DNA of 9,377 bases. Source: an uncultured Caulobacter sp. Lineage in GTDB: Bacteria; Pseudomonadota; Alphaproteobacteria; Caulobacterales; Caulobacteraceae. The DNA lies in assembly GCF_937900395.1 (NCBI RefSeq), contig NZ_CALCDX010000081.1, forward strand, positions 1 to 9,377. Reading direction: 5' to 3'. Position numbers and translations under genes: made by a program. This document shows positions 7,332 through 9,377 of this stretch, piece after piece. The notes beneath the pieces are model-generated. The model saw nothing but the letters and a program-made list of their open reading frames with translations, was not told where the DNA came from and searched no databases. Position 1 is the first letter of the stretch; each line of letters begins with the position of its first letter.

Positions 7332-8399
7332 ATGCGCGTAGCGATGATTGGCACGGGTTATGTGGGCCTGGTGTCTGGGGCGTGTTTCGCCGACTTCGGT
7401 CACGTGGTGACGTGCATCGACAAGGACCCCCGAAAGATCGAACGGCTGGAGAAGGGCGAGATCCCGATCTTCGAGCCGGGGCTGGATGACCTGGTCGCCC
7501 GCAATGTGCGCGAAGGCCGCCTGTTCTTCACCCTGGACGGGGCCCAGCCGATCAAGGACGCTGACGCGGTGTTCATCGCCGTCGGCACGCCCACGCGTCG
7601 CGGCGACGGCCACGCCGACCTGTCCTACGTCTACGCCGCGGCCGAGGAGATCGCTGGCCTGATCGACGGCTTCACGGTGGTGGTGACCAAGTCGACCGTG
7701 CCGGTGGGCACTGGCGACGAGGTCGAGGCGATCATCAAGAAGGCCCGTCCCGACGCCCAGTTCGCCGTGGTCTCCAACCCCGAGTTCCTGCGCGAAGGCG
7801 CGGCGATCGAGGACTTCAAGCGCCCCGACCGCGTGGTCGTGGGCACCGAGGACGAGCGGGCCCAGGCGGTGATGCGCGACCTCTACCGGCCGCTGTCGCT
7901 GAACGAGACCCCGATCGTCTTCACCGGCCGGCGGACCAGCGAGCTGATCAAATACGCGGCCAACGCCTTCCTGGCGATGAAGATCACCTTCATCAACGAG
8001 ATGGCCGACCTCTGCGAGAAGGTCGGGGCCGACGTCCAGTCGGTGGCCAAGGGCATTGGCCTGGACAAACGGATCGGTTCGAAGTTCCTCAACGCTGGCC
8101 CGGGTTACGGCGGCAGCTGCTTCCCCAAGGACACGATCGCCCTGGTCAAGACCGCCCAGGACTACGGCGCCCCGACCCGGCTGATCGAGACCACGGTCGA
8201 GGTCAATGACGCGCGCAAGAAGGCCATGTGCGTGAAGGACGTCGACGACTACTACGCCAGCAGCGTGCGCAAGGGCAAGGTGCGCAATGGCGCGGTCTAC
8301 ATGCCGGGCTTCGAGGGCATCCTGTCACAGGAAGCGGCCTGGGCCATCAAGACCTACCTCGAATCGCTGCGCGTCAAACCCCTGGCGGAGGCCAAGTGA
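7332..8399 (+). CDS. ugd: UDP-glucose 6-dehydrogenase, truncated and fused to a cytochrome c tail
   Basis: Residues 1-299 are UDP-glucose 6-dehydrogenase, which oxidises UDP-glucose twice with NAD to UDP-glucuronate for surface polysaccharide synthesis. The Rossmann motif is GTGYVG (8-13). The catalytic EFLREG is at 151-156, the conserved lysine in FLAMKITFINE is Lys217, and the catalytic cysteine in GPGYGGSCFPKD is Cys263. The family sequence is followed through EVNDARKKAM (Met299). The normal protein (about 430-440 residues) would continue with the C-terminal UDP-binding domain, which is entirely missing. Instead 56 in-frame residues of a cytochrome c C-terminus follow, so an active enzyme is not expected. 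The ATG at 7332 is chosen because MRVAMIGTGYVG is the usual N-terminus; its ribosome-binding site is weak. An upstream ATG at 7321 is out of frame. Confidence 0.88.
   Translation: MRVAMIGTGYVGLVSGACFADFGHVVTCIDKDPRKIERLEKGEIPIFEPGLDDLVARNVREGRLFFTLDGAQPIKDADAVFIAVGTPTRRGDGHADLSYVYAAAEEIAGLIDGFTVVVTKSTVPVGTGDEVEAIIKKARPDAQFAVVSNPEFLREGAAIEDFKRPDRVVVGTEDERAQAVMRDLYRPLSLNETPIVFTGRRTSELIKYAANAFLAMKITFINEMADLCEKVGADVQSVAKGIGLDKRIGSKFLNAGPGYGGSCFPKDTIALVKTAQDYGAPTRLIETTVEVNDARKKAMCVKDVDDYYASSVRKGKVRNGAVYMPGFEGILSQEAAWAIKTYLESLRVKPLAEAK
8223..8231. other. Right chimeric junction (ugd / cytochrome c)
   Basis: The ugd family sequence runs through the Ala-Met codons at 8223-8228. The next codon (8229, Cys300) begins sequence with no counterpart in the dehydrogenase. 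The reading frame is kept. No insertion-sequence end or duplicated target is visible. The exact base is uncertain by a few positions. Confidence 0.65.
8229..8399 (+). pseudogene. xoxG: C-terminal remnant of a XoxG/MxaG-type cytochrome c
   Basis: The 56 codons after the junction look like the end of a c-type cytochrome that accepts electrons from a PQQ methanol/ethanol dehydrogenase. YMPGFEGILSQEAAWAIKTY carries the expected Met-Pro-Gly heme-ligand site (Met324 of the fused frame) and the final helix (LSxxExWAIKTYLES). The CxxCH heme-binding half and the export signal are missing, so this remnant cannot bind heme covalently. Overlap with the XoxJ-like gene supports the identity, since xoxG and xoxJ are commonly adjacent. 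The assignment to XoxG rather than another cytochrome is inference. Confidence 0.6.
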
Positions 8400-9235
8400 T
8401 TGCGCGCCGCCACCTCTTGAAGGCCGGCGCGGCCCTGGCGACCACCCCCTGGGCCTGGCAGGCCCAGGCCCAGGAAGAGTCCGCCTGGGCGCGCATCCAG
8501 GTGCGCGGTGTGCTGTCGGTGGGGCTGTACAACGACAACCCGCCTTTCAACGTCAAGGGCAAGGGCATCGATGTGGAGTTGGCCCGCCTGCTGGCGGCCC
8601 AACTGGGGCTCAAGCTCAATCTGCTGCCTTTTGACGCCGACGAGAAAATGTCCGATGACCTGCGCAACATGGTCTGGAAGGGGCATTACCTGGGCTATGG
8701 CCCGGCCGATGTGCTGCTGCACGTGCCGGTGGACAAGCCCTTGATGGACGCCGAGCGCCAGGTGCTGATCTTCGGGCCCTACTACCGCGAACGGGTGGTG
8801 ATGGCGCGCCGGCTGGACCGGCTGCCCGACCTGGAGAGCCTGGCCGCCCTCAAGGGCCACAAGGTGGCCGTGGCCGGGCAATCACTGGCCGGCTGGCTGC
8901 TGATCGGTGCCGATCAGGGGGCCTACCGCGATCAGCTGACCACCCATTTGCCCGATGGTGTGGCCGCGGCCCGTTTGCTGCGCGATGGCGAGGTGGATGC
9001 GGCGGCCGGCCAGGCCTCCGAGCTGTATTCGGTGCTGGGCGATGACAAGCGCTTCTTCATTGAAGCGCTGCCGATGCCACGCGCCCCCCGCGATGGCTGG
9101 GCCGTGGGCATGGCCGTCAAGAAACAGTCGGTGGAGCTGGCGCAGGCCCTGCAGGCCGCGCTCAACGCGGTGGCTGCCGACGGGCGGCTGGCCAAGGCCT
9201 TTGCCGCGGCCCAGGTGCCCTGGCAGGCGCCCTGA
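8396..9235 (+). CDS. xoxJ: XoxJ/MxaJ-like periplasmic substrate-binding protein
   Basis: This 279-residue protein belongs to the family 3 solute-binding fold, in the subgroup associated with quinoprotein (methanol or ethanol) dehydrogenases. Those proteins are thought to help the periplasmic dehydrogenase mature or interact with its cytochrome rather than import a solute. The start is the GTG at 8396, overlapping the preceding stop as GTGA, with GGAGG a few bases upstream. No in-frame ATG gives a signal peptide. The N-terminus has Arg4-Arg5 in RRHLLKAG, a hydrophobic stretch and a likely cleavage after AQA (residue 25). The mature part opens with VRGVLSVGLYNDNPPFN and KGIDVELARLLAAQLG. DDLRNMVWKGHYLGYGPADV at about 87-106 is a distinctive stretch I associate with XoxJ. 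The family's closing AVAADGRLAKAF segment is present. It looks complete. Its natural upstream partner is reduced to a tail, so it is now coupled to the ugd fusion. Confidence 0.7.
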   Translation: MIARRHLLKAGAALATTPWAWQAQAQEESAWARIQVRGVLSVGLYNDNPPFNVKGKGIDVELARLLAAQLGLKLNLLPFDADEKMSDDLRNMVWKGHYLGYGPADVLLHVPVDKPLMDAERQVLIFGPYYRERVVMARRLDRLPDLESLAALKGHKVAVAGQSLAGWLLIGADQGAYRDQLTTHLPDGVAAARLLRDGEVDAAAGQASELYSVLGDDKRFFIEALPMPRAPRDGWAVGMAVKKQSVELAQALQAALNAVAADGRLAKAFAAAQVPWQAP

Positions 9236-9287
9236 CACCGCTTGTCACCCGCTTCGGTCTGGAGCGTTCCAAAAAGTGACAGTCTTG

Positions 9288-9316
9288 CGCCGCCCCGGGT
9301 TTGCCCTGGGGCGGCG
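9288..9316 (+). terminator. Terminator hairpin after the XoxJ-like gene
   Basis: CGCCGCCCC (9288-9296) pairs with GGGGCGGCG (9308-9316). The inner GGG/CCC can also pair past a one-base bulge, leaving a small loop. It is followed by TTGTGCTTTC rather than a clean T run. It sits between two convergent genes, 52 bases after one stop and 19 bases from the other, so it may serve both strands. Confidence 0.6.
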
Positions 9317-9335
9317 TTGTGCTTTCAGCGCGCGC

Positions 9336-9377
9336 TCAGGGCAGGTTCAGGATCCAGCCCACCAGCTTGCTCGCATC
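9336..9377 (-). CDS. Last 13 codons of a convergent gene
   Basis: On the minus strand a frame entering from the right edge reads DASKLVGWILNLP and stops at 9336-9338. A final amphipathic helix ending in WILNLP resembles the C-termini of small c-type cytochromes, but the fragment is too short to assign. It lies 19 bases from the terminator hairpin. Confidence 0.4.
   Translation of the reverse strand, partial: DASKLVGWILNLP

Noticed and set aside
786..8231. Block as a transposon, integron or integrative element
   Set aside because: No transposase, integrase, terminal inverted repeats, target duplication or tRNA is present, and the cargo is ordinary housekeeping DNA with cut ends.
8228..8395. 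Extension of the XoxJ-like protein upstream to 8228
   Set aside because: This part is out of frame within the ugd/cytochrome fusion and has no sense; the GTG at 8396 gives a proper signal peptide and a coupled start.
9243..9281. TGTCAC / GTGACA inverted repeat after the XoxJ-like gene
   Set aside because: Six-base arms 27 bases apart are expected by chance; the GC hairpin just downstream is the better terminator.

Overview
The window is a high-GC proteobacterial sequence that appears to be made of two kinds of DNA. A central block of about 7.4 kb (roughly 787 to 8228) looks alphaproteobacterial, most like Caulobacter or a relative. It carries the front part of a giant NAD-glutamate dehydrogenase, an AI-2E family membrane protein, a HerA/YjgR-type ATPase and the front two thirds of UDP-glucose 6-dehydrogenase. 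The 5' regions contain candidate promoters of the Caulobacter housekeeping type (TTG-like -35, GCTA-like -10, spacing 13-15). The two flanks look like a different, probably beta- or gammaproteobacterial, methylotrophy-related source. This assignment rests on family recognition by eye; no search was run.

Layout. Positions 1-556 (minus) hold a partial lipoprotein gene. Immediately upstream of it on the minus strand is the last ~70 codons of an unidentified gene (573-785), whose 5' part has been replaced in frame by the first 1115 codons of the glutamate dehydrogenase (to 4130). Then come a 371-bp spacer with a terminator hairpin and a candidate gdh promoter, the AI-2E gene (minus, 4502-5602), a 92-bp divergent promoter region, the HerA-like ATPase (plus, 5695-7170), a 161-bp spacer with a candidate promoter and a leader hairpin, and ugd (plus, from 7332). 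At about 8223-8229 ugd stops matching its family and continues in frame into the last ~56 codons of a c-type cytochrome of the XoxG/MxaG kind (to 8399). That tail overlaps by four bases a XoxJ/MxaJ-like periplasmic binding protein gene (8396-9235), followed by a rho-independent-type terminator and the last 13 codons of a convergent gene.

The central observation is this double in-frame chimera. Both dehydrogenases lose the parts they need (the gdh C-terminal region including the rest of the NAD domain; the ugd UDP-binding domain), and both flank genes lose their 5' ends. A simple insertion cannot explain this, because both flank genes lack their starts and point away from the block. The likeliest explanation is a chimeric assembly or a library artefact. 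The biological alternative is a non-homologous replacement of a xox locus (perhaps including xoxF) by Caulobacter-like DNA. Reads or PCR across the two junctions would decide.

No CRISPR array, tRNA, rRNA, transposase or attachment site was seen.
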